From positions 1-64,000 of the forward strand of contig NZ_JAPDOD010000018.1 in NCBI RefSeq assembly GCF_027587205.1: a stretch of 64,000 nt of DNA. The letters are read 5' to 3'. Both the position numbers and the translations under genes were made by a program. Positions 1-7,707 of the stretch are shown here, in pieces (positions within the stretch are counted from its first letter, which is position 1; each line of letters starts with the position of its first letter). The notes under the pieces were generated by a model. It had not been told where the DNA came from. It saw only the letters and a program-made list of their open reading frames with translations, and did no database searches. Source of the stretch: Solirubrobacter ginsenosidimutans. GTDB taxonomy: Bacteria; Actinomycetota; Thermoleophilia; Solirubrobacterales; Solirubrobacteraceae.

Positions 1-25
1 GGCCGCACCTGAGGGCCGCGGGGGC

Positions 26-122
26 GCGGCGCGGCTCGTCCCGGCGGCGCGGCTCGTCCCGGCGCGGCTCATCCCGGCGCGGCGCGGCTTTGTCCCGGCG
101 CGGCTCGTCCCGGCGCGGCGCG
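26..122. repeat. GC-rich direct repeats, unit GCGGCTCGTCCCGGC
   Basis: About five imperfect copies of GCGGCTCGTCCCGGC lie head to tail, separated by 0-6 extra GC bases; two copies carry small changes (CTCATCCC, CTTTGTCCC). The rest of bases 1-224 is similarly GC-rich with no convincing gene. Reading frames through it give only Arg/Ala/Pro-rich translations. It lies downstream of the 3' end of the minus-strand gene at 225, so it may be degenerate intergenic repeat or a recombinational scar. No function can be assigned. Confidence 0.7.
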
Positions 123-224
123 GTGTGGCACCCTGGGCCAGGCCGGGCGCAGAGCGGCCCGCCCCGACCCGGCGAGGCGCGGTGCGCCATGACGCGGCTC
201 GTTCCGGGCGCGGCGGTGCGCGGT

Positions 225-1148
225 TCACGGCGCCAGTCCCGCGTGGGCGAGCGTCGCGAGGACGGAGTCCGGCTCCAGCACGATCTCGTCGGCGTCGATG
301 TGCACGACGCGCCAGCCCGCGGCGGTGAGGAGGCGGTCGCGGCGGGCGTCTTTGCGTTTGACGTTCGGTCTTCGGTGCCCGGCGCCGTCGACCTCGACGA
401 TCAGCCGGCGGTCCGGCCAGTGCGCGTCGGCCTCCTCGCCCTCGATGACCACGTTGACCCGCGGTCTCGCGATCCCGGCGGCCTTGAGCAGCTTCAGAAA
501 CGCGGATTCCTTGCGGCTCTTCGACCCCTTGCTGCCGTCGAGGTACTCGGCGATCGCCTCCTCGAGCACGTGCAGGCGATGGCGGCCGTTGGCTCGGTCC
601 ATCGCTCGGCGGGTGGCGTCGAGGCTGAAGCGATTGTGGAACGCCGCCTCCCCGATCGCGTACGTGAGCTCGTCCGCGGTCCAGGTCTCGGAAAGGTCGA
701 CGAGCGTGCGCGCGACGTTCGTCATCGGGATGCCGCGGTAGACGATGAGGTCGAGTGGGTGGAGGGTGGCGCGGTGCACCCGGACGCCCGGCACGGTGCG
801 CCGCTTCGGCACGACGACGTGAATCTCGGGCGAGGGTCCTCGCTGCAACTCGAACAATTCGGCGACGGAGTCGTGGCCGAGCGCGGCTCCGTCCCTCGCG
901 GCGAGGACCGCCGCGAACATCTCACCCTCGCGAGAGAGCGCGGCATGCCCGACCGAGTACACGCCGCGATGGTGGCGGTGCAGGACGCCGGGCTTCACCC
1001 GATCGCTCAGCGCGCTCGTGCTCAGACCCGCGGCGACGATCTGCGCCTTGGTCACAAGCCCGTGCTGCCCGCCGGCGAGGGCCGCGAGGGCGATATCGAC
1101 AGGGGGTCCGTACTCCTGTTCCGGTCTGACCGGACTTTCCGTACTCAC
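225..1148 (-). CDS. AbiEi-like winged-helix / DUF559 domain protein
   Basis: A 307-residue cytoplasmic protein with a GTG start. Residues about 25-70 (GLVTKAQIVAAGLS... HRGVYSVG) look like the winged-helix domain of type IV toxin-antitoxin AbiEi antitoxins. The last 75 residues match the DUF559/Vsr-like fold: a WPDRRLIVEVDGAGH core, then KRKDARRDRLL and GWRVVHIDADEI, typical of PD-(D/E)xK-derived domains. Such two-domain proteins are multicopy and lineage-expanded in Solirubrobacterales, usually without an adjacent toxin, and none is seen here. The biochemical role is unknown; nuclease activity is only inferred from the fold. Confidence 0.85.
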   Translation of the reverse strand: MSTESPVRPEQEYGPPVDIALAALAGGQHGLVTKAQIVAAGLSTSALSDRVKPGVLHRHHRGVYSVGHAALSREGEMFAAVLAARDGAALGHDSVAELFELQRGPSPEIHVVVPKRRTVPGVRVHRATLHPLDLIVYRGIPMTNVARTLVDLSETWTADELTYAIGEAAFHNRFSLDATRRAMDRANGRHRLHVLEEAIAEYLDGSKGSKSRKESAFLKLLKAAGIARPRVNVVIEGEEADAHWPDRRLIVEVDGAGHRRPNVKRKDARRDRLLTAAGWRVVHIDADEIVLEPDSVLATLAHAGLAP

Positions 1149-1216
1149 CCCCCGAACCCTGAACGGGAGCGCGTTACGGATCTACACGCAAACGTGAATT
1201 CTCTGTGCCGAAAGCG

Positions 1217-1525
1217 TCACGATTCTTCGGCGAGGGCGCGAATCGTCTCCAACCGCTCGTCCCACGACGCCGCGAGGCGCGCCATCCACGCCGCGGTTTC
1301 CTGCAGCGGCGCGGAGCACACGACGTAGCGCACCTCGCGGCCATGACGCCGCGCGGCGACGAGGCCCGCGCGGTCCAGCACCGCGAGGTGCTTGATCACT
1401 GCCGGGCGGCTCACGGGCAGTTCGGCGGCGAGCGATGTCGCCGTGCCGTGCCCGTGCTCCGCCAGCAGGTCCAGGACCCGCCGGCGGGTCGGGTCCGCAA
1501 GTGCGGTGAAGACGTCCTCGGTCAC
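1217..1525 (-). CDS. ArsR-family transcriptional regulator
   Basis: A winged-helix repressor of 102 residues. The sequence begins VTEDVFTALADPTRRRVLD, the classic ArsR opening, followed by the recognition helix region (ELPVSRPAVIKHLAVLDRAG) and a wing (RRHGREVRYVV). I chose GTG at 1525 because it overlaps the TGA of the SRPBCC gene in a GTGA junction; a longer in-frame ORF would start inside that gene. ArsR-SRPBCC pairs are a widespread actinobacterial arrangement. No metal-binding Cys pair is visible, so it is more likely of the non-metal type. Confidence 0.92.
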   Translation of the reverse strand: MTEDVFTALADPTRRRVLDLLAEHGHGTATSLAAELPVSRPAVIKHLAVLDRAGLVAARRHGREVRYVVCSAPLQETAAWMARLAASWDERLETIRALAEES

Positions 1526-1944
1526 ACCGCCACGTTGTGCGCGTAGCGCTCCAAGTCGGCCATCTCGTGCTCCCACCCGCCGACGTTGCCCTCGCGCAGG
1601 CGGGTCTGCTCCTCCGCGCTGGTGCGCAGCTTGGTCCAGCCGGATTCGACGACGGTCACGCGGGTGCGATCGCCCTCGGTGGAGAGCGTGAATTCGACGA
1701 GCGTGTCACCGATGCCGGCGACGTTCGCGTCCCAGCGGTAGGCGAAGTCGGTCGGCGCGTCGCTGCGCACGACGCGCAGCTCAGCCTCGCCGTGCTCCTC
1801 CCAGCGCATCTTGATGACGTCTCCCTCGCGCTCGGCGCCGGCGTCGCCGAACCAGCGACCGATGTGCTCCGGCGTCGTGACGATGTCCCACACGCGCTCG
1901 ATCGGCGCGGCGATGAGGATGGTGCGTTCGATGGAATCGTTCAT
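1522..1944 (-). CDS. SRPBCC (AHSA1-like) domain protein
   Basis: A 140-residue START/Bet v1-like protein: an opening SIERTILIAAPIERVWDIVTTPEHIGRWFGD, the central EVTVRRWDEH-like sheet and a closing GGWEHEMADLERYA helix are typical of AHSA1 family members that bind hydrophobic ligands. It is translationally coupled to the downstream ArsR gene (4-base overlap), and the pair forms a common regulator/ligand-binding unit whose ligand is unknown. It follows the metallophosphoesterase gene after only 23 bases, so read-through is possible. Confidence 0.9.
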   Translation of the reverse strand: MNDSIERTILIAAPIERVWDIVTTPEHIGRWFGDAGAEREGDVIKMRWEEHGEAELRVVRSDAPTDFAYRWDANVAGIGDTLVEFTLSTEGDRTRVTVVESGWTKLRTSAEEQTRLREGNVGGWEHEMADLERYAHNVAV

Positions 1945-1955
1945 GTCACCCGCAG

Positions 1956-1978
1956 GTTACACGTAACTCACGGGTTAC
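1956..1978. promoter_or_regulatory. Possible ArsR operator: alternating GTTAC/GTAAC
   Basis: Just upstream of the SRPBCC start (ATG at 1944, minus strand), the pentamers GTTAC (1956-1960), GTAAC (1963-1967) and GTTAC (1974-1978) form nested inverted repeats. ArsR proteins bind short inverted repeats, so this could be the autoregulatory site of the SRPBCC-ArsR pair. The third pentamer lies inside the end of the upstream metallophosphoesterase gene. The assignment is inferred from position and symmetry only. Confidence 0.35.
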
Positions 1979-2801
1979 GCAAGGTCAACAGGTAGACCTC
2001 GGGCGGTGCGAGGAAGCGGATCGGCAGCCCGGAGGTCCCGATTCCGCTGGTCACGAGCAGGTGGCGCCCGTGCTCGACGATGTGCCCACGCGCGTACCGT
2101 TCGCCGTAGTAGGACGGGAGCATCGGGCGGCGCAGGAGCGGGATCGCGATCTGCCCGCCGTGCATGTGGCCCGCGAGCGTCAGCGAGACCCGGTTCGGCA
2201 CACCCGGGAACAGATCGGGGTCGTGCGAGAGCATCAGCGTCGGCGCGTCGGCCGGGACGTCGCGCAGCGCGCCGCCGATGTCCGGCCGGCGATGCCGGAG
2301 ATCCGCCAGCCCGGCGACCCAGAACGGCCCACCCGGTGCGTGCAGCTCGACCGCGCGGTCCTCGAGCACCGTGATCCCGACCGCGCTCAGCGCGCGCCAC
2401 ATCCGATCACCCGAGTTGCGCCAGTCATGGTTGCCGATCACCGCGATCGTGCCCAGCGGTGAGCGCAGCCGCGCGAGCGCCTCCGCGACCTGCTCAGGCG
2501 CCAGATCCCGACGCCACTTCTGGCTCGCGTCGAGATAGTCGCCGAGCAGGAGGTGCACGTCGGGCTCGCGGGCGTTGAGCGCGTCGACGGCACGTCCGAT
2601 CGCGTCGAGCCCCGCATGCGGAACCCCCGCGTGCAGGTCCGACATCACGCCCGCCCGAAGCCCGTCGAGCCGCGCCGGCCAGTGGGGAAGCGCGAGCTCG
2701 AGCTCACGGACGACGAGCCGCCGCGGCTCGACCCACCCGGCGTACGCCGCGAGCCCGGCGACGACCCCGGCCGCGGCGAATGAGGCGGAGAGGCGCGGCA
2801 C
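1968..2801 (-). CDS. Membrane-anchored metallophosphoesterase (YkuE/YaeI-like)
   Basis: A 277-residue calcineurin-like phosphoesterase with a GTG start. All metal and catalytic motifs are visible: SDLHAG (D55, H57), GDY (87-89), GNHDW (123-127), SHDPD (192-196) and GHMHGG (211-216). The amino end (residues 5-25) is hydrophobic and probably a membrane anchor or signal. This places it with the YkuE/YaeI group, which acts on phosphodiester substrates at the membrane, including lipid A precursors or UDP-linked substrates in relatives; the substrate here is unknown. It lies 1 base after the small repeat ORF and is probably cotranscribed with the PfkB gene upstream. Confidence 0.92.
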   Translation of the reverse strand: MPRLSASFAAAGVVAGLAAYAGWVEPRRLVVRELELALPHWPARLDGLRAGVMSDLHAGVPHAGLDAIGRAVDALNAREPDVHLLLGDYLDASQKWRRDLAPEQVAEALARLRSPLGTIAVIGNHDWRNSGDRMWRALSAVGITVLEDRAVELHAPGGPFWVAGLADLRHRRPDIGGALRDVPADAPTLMLSHDPDLFPGVPNRVSLTLAGHMHGGQIAIPLLRRPMLPSYYGERYARGHIVEHGRHLLVTSGIGTSGLPIRFLAPPEVYLLTLRNP

Positions 2802-2802
2802 G

Positions 2803-3027
2803 TCAGGCAGTGCCGCGCGAGTGGGGCGGCGACGCGGTGGCGGGTGGCGAAGTGGCGGCGGCGGGCGGCGACGCGGTGGTGGGTGGCGAAGTGGCGGCGG
2901 CGGGACGCGGCGTGGTGGCGGGTGGCGAAGCGGCGGCGGCGGGACGCGCCGTGGTCGTGGGCGGCGAAGTGGCGGCGGGCGGCAACGAGACGACGCGGGT
3001 CATCGTGGGCGTGGCGAGGGTGGTCAC
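2803..3027 (-). CDS. Small Pro/Ala/Ser/Thr-rich ORF (hypothetical)
   Basis: A 74-residue ORF starting at a GTG that overlaps the PfkB stop codon (GTGA) and ending one base before the metallophosphoesterase start. Apart from the first 15 residues it consists of about four 13-residue repeats of the ASPPTTASPPAAAT type encoded by the 39-bp DNA repeat. The exact fit between two genes and the coupled start favour translation. However, GC-rich tandem repeats often keep a frame open, so it may equally be an expanded untranslated spacer or a detached linker. No domain is recognised. Confidence 0.4.
   Translation of the reverse strand: MTTLATPTMTRVVSLPPAATSPPTTTARPAAAASPPATTPRPAAATSPPTTASPPAAATSPPATASPPHSRGTA
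2830..2985. repeat. Tandem repeat, four units of about 39 bp
   Basis: Four successive units (2830-2868, 2869-2907, 2908-2946, 2947-2985) share the core GGTGGCGAAGTGGCGGCGG with scattered substitutions. The period of 39 is a multiple of three, so the minus-strand frame reads a 13-residue Pro/Ala/Ser/Thr motif throughout. It occupies nearly all of the interval between the PfkB and metallophosphoesterase genes. Confidence 0.85.
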
Positions 3028-4079
3028 GTGGTGGCCTCGACCGCGGCCCGGGTCGGCATGCCGCCGCGGGCGCCCTCGGCGGTGGTGGAGAGCGCGGCCG
3101 CGCGCAGGGCGAACGTCGCCGCGTCGGGCAGTGGGCGGCCCGCGGCGAGCTCGGCGGCGAGGGCGCCGTTGACGGTGTCGCCGGCGCCGGTCGTGTCCAC
3201 GACGTCGACCTTCGATGCCGGAAGGCGCAGCGGTTCGCCGCCGGGTTCGAACAACAACGCGCCCTCGCCGCCGAGGGTGATGAGCACCGCCGCGCCGGAC
3301 TTCGAGGCGAGTGCGCGGGCGGCGTCCGACGGGTCGTCGCGGCCCGTCAGCTCGGCCGCCTCGGATGCGTTCGGCGTGAGCACCGCGATCGCGACGTCGG
3401 GGAGCTCGCGCGCGGGTGCCGGATTGAGCACGACCGGCCAGCCGGCGTCCGCGGCGGCGCCGGCGGCGGCGGAGACGACCGCCTCCGACACCTCGTGGCC
3501 GAGGAGGACGACGCCGGCCGGAGGCGACGCAGACGGCGAGGCCGCGGGGGCGGGCGGCGACACCGCGGCGGCGGACGGGGACACCGCGGCGGCGGACGGG
3601 GACACCGCGGCGGCGGACGGCGAGGCCGTCGAGAGCCCCGGCGCGGGCGAAGCGGCCGCCGAAGTGGAGAGCGTGGCCGCCGGCGCGAGAAGCGTCTTGA
3701 GGGCGGTGGTCACGTGGGCGGGGTCGAGGGCTGCGTTGGCGCCGGAGGCGACCGCGATCTGGTTCTCGCCCGACGCGTCGACCACGATCAGGGCGACGCC
3801 CGTCGGCGCACCCACCCGCGCGACGCAGGACACGTCGATGCCCTCGCTCGCGAGCTCGGCGACGGCCTCGGCGCCCATCTCGTCCGACCCCACCGCGCCC
3901 ACGAAGGACACCAGGGCCCCAAGGCGCGCGGCCGCGACGGCCTGGTTGGCCGACTTCCCGCCGCCGTAGCGCCCGAAGACTCCCCCCGCCACCGTCTCGC
4001 CGGCGACTGGCAGCCGCGAAACCGCGACGACGAGGTCGACGTTGATCGACCCCACGACGACCACACGAGGCGAAGGCAC
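3024..4079 (-). CDS. PfkB-family carbohydrate kinase (ribokinase-like) with a repeat insertion
   Basis: A 351-residue sugar kinase. The amino-terminal part (VVVVGSINVDLVVAVSRLP; GGGKSANQA at 39-47) matches ribokinases, and the catalytic signature DTTGAGDTVNGALAAEL (295-311) contains the anion hole and catalytic Asp. Between them, residues about 133-189 are a Pro/Ala/Ser/Thr linker including three exact SPSAAAV heptads. Ordinary ribokinases of about 300 residues lack it: the insertion sits just before the VVLLGHEV strand. In the usual GGKGANQA motif the second Gly is Ser here. The gene begins 6 bases after the TetR stop, so the two are probably cotranscribed. The sugar substrate is not determinable, although ribose is the nearest motif match. 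Confidence 0.9.
   Translation of the reverse strand: MPSPRVVVVGSINVDLVVAVSRLPVAGETVAGGVFGRYGGGKSANQAVAAARLGALVSFVGAVGSDEMGAEAVAELASEGIDVSCVARVGAPTGVALIVVDASGENQIAVASGANAALDPAHVTTALKTLLAPAATLSTSAAASPAPGLSTASPSAAAVSPSAAAVSPSAAAVSPPAPAASPSASPPAGVVLLGHEVSEAVVSAAAGAAADAGWPVVLNPAPARELPDVAIAVLTPNASEAAELTGRDDPSDAARALASKSGAAVLITLGGEGALLFEPGGEPLRLPASKVDVVDTTGAGDTVNGALAAELAAGRPLPDAATFALRAAALSTTAEGARGGMPTRAAVEATT
3559..3621. repeat. Three 21-bp in-frame tandem repeats inside the PfkB gene
   Basis: Three copies of a 21-bp unit (core GACACCGCGGCGGCGGACGG) at 3559-3579, 3580-3600 and 3601-3621. They are identical except for the last base of the third. They encode the SPSAAAV heptads of the PfkB insertion. 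The near-perfect identity points to recent slippage expansion. Confidence 0.9.
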
Positions 4080-4085
4080 GGATGA

Positions 4086-4709
4086 TCAGCCTACGCGGCT
4101 GATCAGCGCCTCGACGCCGTCGAGCACCCGCTCGAGCCCGAACACGAAGTCGTCCTCCGGGGTCGTGCCGTCCTCGAAGATCCCGCCGGACACAGCACGG
4201 GCGAGCGACGGGTACGCCGCCATGTCGAAGTCGGGCGGGATGACGTCGGGCCCTTCCTCCGGGACTTGGAAGCGCAGCCGCGCGGCCCAGAACACGTAGC
4301 CGTTGAGCAGCAGGACGATCTCCGCCTTCGAGCCGTCGTCCAGCGTCGTCCCGGCCATCGCCTCCAACCCGCGGTCCAGCCAGGACAGCTGCGCGTGGGT
4401 GCCGAGCATGCCGGTGATCGGAACGTCGATCCCCCAGGGGTGCTCGTCGAGGATCGCGAGCATCGCGCGCGACCACTGGTCGAGCCCCGCGCGCCAGTCC
4501 GAAGAGACGAGCGCCGGTGCGGTCCCCAGCGCGACGTCGAGCATCCGCCGCACCAGCTCGTCCTTGCTCGCCACGTGGCGATAGAGCGACATCGTCGTGA
4601 ACCCGCAGCGCTTCGCGACCGCGGCCATCGTCACCGCGCTCAGGCCGGACTCGTCCGCGAGCTCGATCGCCGACTGCACCACCAACTCCACCGACAAACC
4701 TCTTGGCAT
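4086..4709 (-). CDS. TetR-family transcriptional repressor
   Basis: A 207-residue TetR protein. The helix-turn-helix is clear (SAVTMAAVAKRCGFTTMSLYRH, residues about 24-45). It is followed by a TetR_C-type domain with WLDRGLEAMAGT and the LLLNGYVFWAARLRF helix. I chose the ATG at 4709; an upstream extension would run through the operator region. A TACACT hexamer ends six bases before this ATG, which suggests a leaderless transcript. It is divergent from the DrrAB-type exporter, its probable target, and sits at the head of the minus-strand run with PfkB. Confidence 0.93.
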   Translation of the reverse strand: MPRGLSVELVVQSAIELADESGLSAVTMAAVAKRCGFTTMSLYRHVASKDELVRRMLDVALGTAPALVSSDWRAGLDQWSRAMLAILDEHPWGIDVPITGMLGTHAQLSWLDRGLEAMAGTTLDDGSKAEIVLLLNGYVFWAARLRFQVPEEGPDVIPPDFDMAAYPSLARAVSGGIFEDGTTPEDDFVFGLERVLDGVEALISRVG

Positions 4710-4716
4710 GCGGCAA

Positions 4717-4751
4717 GTGTATGTGGTACACATTGTGTATGCCATACACAA
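4717..4751. promoter_or_regulatory. Two TetR-type operators between tetR and the ABC exporter
   Basis: TTGTGTAT-GCC-ATACACAA (4733-4751) is a perfect palindrome with 8-base arms. A second, weaker copy, GTGTATGTGGTACAC (4717-4731), matches its core at 12 of 15 bases and is offset by 18 bases. The perfect copy covers the ATG of the exporter gene (4739), and the weaker copy ends 8 bases from the tetR ATG (4709). Binding would therefore block both promoters. Neither gene has a Shine-Dalgarno sequence in this 29-base gap, consistent with leaderless mRNAs. Confidence 0.75.
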
Positions 4752-5659
4752 TCGAGGCGCAGGGCCTCACCAAGGCGTTCGGGAGCACGCGCGTGCTCGA
4801 AGGGCTCGACCTCCAGATCGAGGCCGGCGAGGTGTTCGCCCTGCTCGGCCCCAATGGCGCCGGCAAGACCACGACGGTCCGCATCCTCAGCACCCTGCTC
4901 GCCCCCGACACGGGCGCGGCGCGCGTCGCCGGCCACGACGTCGTCAAGGACCGCATCGCCGTGCGCAGGGCCATCAGCCTCACCGCGCAGGAGGCGGCCG
5001 TGGACGGCGTCCTCACGGGCGCGGAGAACCTGCGGATGATGGCCCGCCTGCGCAAGGTCCCCAACGGCACGATGCGCACCCGCGAGTTGCTCGAGCGCTT
5101 CGATCTCAGCGACGCCGCCGACCGCCGCGTCGCAACCTACAGCGGCGGGATGCGGAGACGGCTGGACCTCGCGATGAGCCTCGTGAGCCGCCCCGAGGTG
5201 ATCTTCCTCGACGAGCCGAGCACCGGGCTGGACCCGCGCAGCCGCCTCGCGGTGTGGGAGGCGGTGCAGGCGCTCGCGAGTGACGGCGCCACGATCCTCT
5301 TGACCACCCAGTACCTCGACGAGGCCGACCGCCTGGCCGACCGGATCGCGGTCGTCGACCACGGCCGGATCGCCGCGCTCGGCACCGCACACGAGCTCAA
5401 GGCGCGCGTGGGGGAGGAGACGCTCGAGCTCTTCTTCGCCGACGGCGAGACCCTCGAGGCCGCGCGACAAATCCTCGACGGCCACGTCACCGACGAGAGC
5501 CTGCGCGTCCCCGCGGCCGGTGCCGAGGACGTGCACCGCGCCCTCGACACGCTCGCGACCAACGGCCTGCACGCACAGCGCCTCGAAGTCCACCGCCCGA
5601 CGCTCGACGAAGTCTTCCTGGCCCTGACCGACTCGACCTCGACCGGAGCACGCGCATGA
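4739..5659 (+). CDS. DrrA-like ABC exporter ATP-binding subunit
   Basis: A 306-residue ATPase of the daunorubicin-resistance/ABC-2 class. Walker A is GPNGAGKTT (37-45), the signature is YSGGMRRRLDLAMSL (134-148), and Walker B is VIFLDEPSTGLDP (154-166) followed by the H-loop-equivalent LLTTQYLDEADRL. The last 80 residues match the DUF4162 tail of this family. It probably powers efflux of a drug or lipid with the permease whose gene overlaps its stop (ATGA at 5656). The start ATG lies within the operator palindrome and has no ribosome-binding site. TetR repression is inferred from the divergent layout. Confidence 0.93.
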   Translation: MPYTIEAQGLTKAFGSTRVLEGLDLQIEAGEVFALLGPNGAGKTTTVRILSTLLAPDTGAARVAGHDVVKDRIAVRRAISLTAQEAAVDGVLTGAENLRMMARLRKVPNGTMRTRELLERFDLSDAADRRVATYSGGMRRRLDLAMSLVSRPEVIFLDEPSTGLDPRSRLAVWEAVQALASDGATILLTTQYLDEADRLADRIAVVDHGRIAALGTAHELKARVGEETLELFFADGETLEAARQILDGHVTDESLRVPAAGAEDVHRALDTLATNGLHAQRLEVHRPTLDEVFLALTDSTSTGARA

Positions 5660-6393
5660 CCGATCAAGTCACCTTCATCCAGCGCAGCCTGCGCCACAGC
5701 GTCCGGAGCATCGACGCGCTGGTGACCGCGATCATGCTCCCGGTCGCGATCATGCTGATGTTCGTCTACGTCTTCGGCGGGGCGATCGATACAGGCGGGC
5801 GCTACGTGGACTACGTCGTGCCCGGGATCATCGTGCTGTGCGCGGGCTTCGGCTCGGCCGGCACGGCCGTCGCCGTCGCGCTGGACATGACCACCGGCGT
5901 CGTCGATCGCTTCCGGACGCTGCCGATCTCCGCCGCGGCCGTGCTGACCGGGCATGTCACCGCGAGCGTGATCCGCAACGTCGCCTCGACATTGCTCGTG
6001 CTCGGCGTCGCGCTGATCGCCGGCTTCCGCCCGGTCGCGGACCCGCTCAACTGGCTCGCGGCCGCCGGCCTGCTGCTCGCGCTGATGACCGCGATCTCGT
6101 GGCTGGCCGCGTGCTTCGGCCTGATCGCCCGCAGCGTCGAAGCCGCCAACGCGATCACGTTCGTCGCCGCGTTCGCGCCCTACCTCTCCAGCGCGTTCGT
6201 CCCGGCCGACACGATGCCCGCCGGCCTGCAGTGGATCGCCGAGCACCAGCCGGTCACGCCGGTCGCCGACACGCTGCGCGAGCTGATGTTCGACCTGCCC
6301 GTCGGCAACGAGGCGATCGTGGCCATCGCGTGGTGCGTCGCCGGGATCGCCGTCGGCCGGCTCGGTGCGGCGTACCTCTTCGCCCGCCGGTAA
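5656..6393 (+). CDS. DrrB-like ABC-2 type permease
   Basis: A 245-residue integral membrane protein with about six hydrophobic segments (for example DALVTAIMLPVAIMLMFVYVF, YVVPGIIVLCAGFGSAG, AGLLLALMTAISWLAACFG and the carboxy-terminal IVAIAWCVAGIAVGRLGAAYLF). This is the ABC2_membrane pattern. It overlaps the ATPase gene by four bases, so the pair forms one exporter. The conserved MTTGVVDRFRTLPIS loop is typical of the DrrB family. Confidence 0.92.
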   Translation: MTDQVTFIQRSLRHSVRSIDALVTAIMLPVAIMLMFVYVFGGAIDTGGRYVDYVVPGIIVLCAGFGSAGTAVAVALDMTTGVVDRFRTLPISAAAVLTGHVTASVIRNVASTLLVLGVALIAGFRPVADPLNWLAAAGLLLALMTAISWLAACFGLIARSVEAANAITFVAAFAPYLSSAFVPADTMPAGLQWIAEHQPVTPVADTLRELMFDLPVGNEAIVAIAWCVAGIAVGRLGAAYLFARR

Positions 6394-6405
6394 TACCCTC
6401 ACGCG

Positions 6406-7617
6406 GTGCACAAGGTCGACCCAGCCGCTATCCGCCGGCTCGCGATCCGCAACCAGCGGCTCGACGGGCCGGCCCCTCGCAAGCAGGCCACCGCGGACGA
6501 CCTGCTCGAGACGGTCAAAGCGCTCCGCTGCCTGCAGCTGGACCCGACCGCGATCGTCGCCCGCAACCACCTGCTGGTGCTCTTCTCCCGCCACGGCGCG
6601 TTCGACGAGGCCACGTTCGAACAGATCGCCTACCAGCGGCGCGACCTCTTCGAGTACTGGGCGCACGAGGCCAGCTACGTGCTCAGCGACGACCTCCCGA
6701 TCCACCGCTACGCGATGAAGGCGCCCGAGGGCGGCGCCTGGCGGGCCAAGCAGAACCGGTGGTGGGACACCGAGGCCGACTTCCGCACGCACATCGTGGA
6801 GCGCCTCGAACAGGAAGGGCCGCTGCGCGCCCGCGACATCGAGGACCGGGCGCAGGTCGGGTGGGAGTCCACCGGCTGGACGCACGCGCGCAACGTCGCC
6901 CGCATGCTCGACCTGATGTGGGTGCGCGGGCACGTCGGGATCAGCCGCCGCGAGGGCGCGCAGCGCGTCTGGGACCTGATGGCGCGCTGTCTCGCCCCGG
7001 CCGCCCCGCGCGAGGAGCTGAGCGACGAGGAAGTGACGTACCGCGCGGCCCCGTACGCGATCAAGGCGCTCGGCGCCGGCCGGATCCCGCACATCCGCGC
7101 CCACTTCACCCGCAATCGCTACCCGCACCTCGCAAGGGTGCTCGCGCGGCTGGAGAGCGAGGGCACGCTCACACGCATCGAGGTCGACGGCCTCGGCGAC
7201 GACTGGTGGATTCACAGCGAGGATCTGGAGACGCTCGAGTCGGCGGACTTCAAGCCGCGGACCGCGCTGCTGAGCCCGTTCGACAACCTGCTCTGCGACC
7301 GCGCGCGCACCGAAGCCCTCTTCGGCTTCACCCACCGGCTCGAGATCTACGTCCCCAAACCCAAGCGCCGCTGGGGCTACTTCGTCCTCCCCGTGCTCGA
7401 CGGCGACCGCCTGGTCGCCCGGATCGACCTCGCGATGGATCGCAAGCGCGGCGTGCTGCAGGCGATCGAGGTCCATAAGGAGCCGCGAACGCCGCGCGGG
7501 AAGCGCCTCCCGCAGGCGATTCGACGAGAGTTGGAGCGCCTGGCCGCCTGGCGCGGAGCGACAGGGATCGAGGTCGTCAAGGCCCCGCCCGAATGGCTAG
7601 CAACGCTCGCCGCGTAG
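6406..7617 (+). CDS. YcaQ/AlkX-like winged-helix DNA glycosylase
   Basis: A 403-residue HTH_42 superfamily protein, GTG start, 12 bases after the permease gene. Diagnostic segments are LRCLQLDPTAIVARNHLLVL near the amino end and LLSPFDNLLCDRARTEALFGF with RRWGYFVLPVL and DLAMDR in the carboxy third. Family members remove bulky or cross-linked bases. The Q-x-D triplet (Q44-L45-D46) corresponds to the catalytic motif of YcaQ/AlkX rather than the Q-x-Q of AlkZ. Its position after a drug-type exporter suggests a linked toxicant response, but cotranscription is unproven. Confidence 0.88.
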   Translation: MHKVDPAAIRRLAIRNQRLDGPAPRKQATADDLLETVKALRCLQLDPTAIVARNHLLVLFSRHGAFDEATFEQIAYQRRDLFEYWAHEASYVLSDDLPIHRYAMKAPEGGAWRAKQNRWWDTEADFRTHIVERLEQEGPLRARDIEDRAQVGWESTGWTHARNVARMLDLMWVRGHVGISRREGAQRVWDLMARCLAPAAPREELSDEEVTYRAAPYAIKALGAGRIPHIRAHFTRNRYPHLARVLARLESEGTLTRIEVDGLGDDWWIHSEDLETLESADFKPRTALLSPFDNLLCDRARTEALFGFTHRLEIYVPKPKRRWGYFVLPVLDGDRLVARIDLAMDRKRGVLQAIEVHKEPRTPRGKRLPQAIRRELERLAAWRGATGIEVVKAPPEWLATLAA

Positions 7618-7707
7618 GCGCGAATTCATCGTTATCTCATCCGACCGATGATCTCTTTCCGGGCCACTGGGTCTCGGGCCACGTGCCCACATGAAGAGGG
7701 GTTAGAC

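Noticed and set aside
90..1328. Plus-strand ORF of 412 codons across the left end
   Set aside because: It covers the repeat tract and lies opposite the AbiEi/DUF559 gene, which has real domain motifs on the minus strand.
2803..5079. Long minus-strand ORF of 758 codons through PfkB, TetR and the exporter
   Set aside because: It crosses the tetR/exporter control region and is out of frame with all recognised proteins; only its last 74 codons (the repeat ORF) merit a mention.
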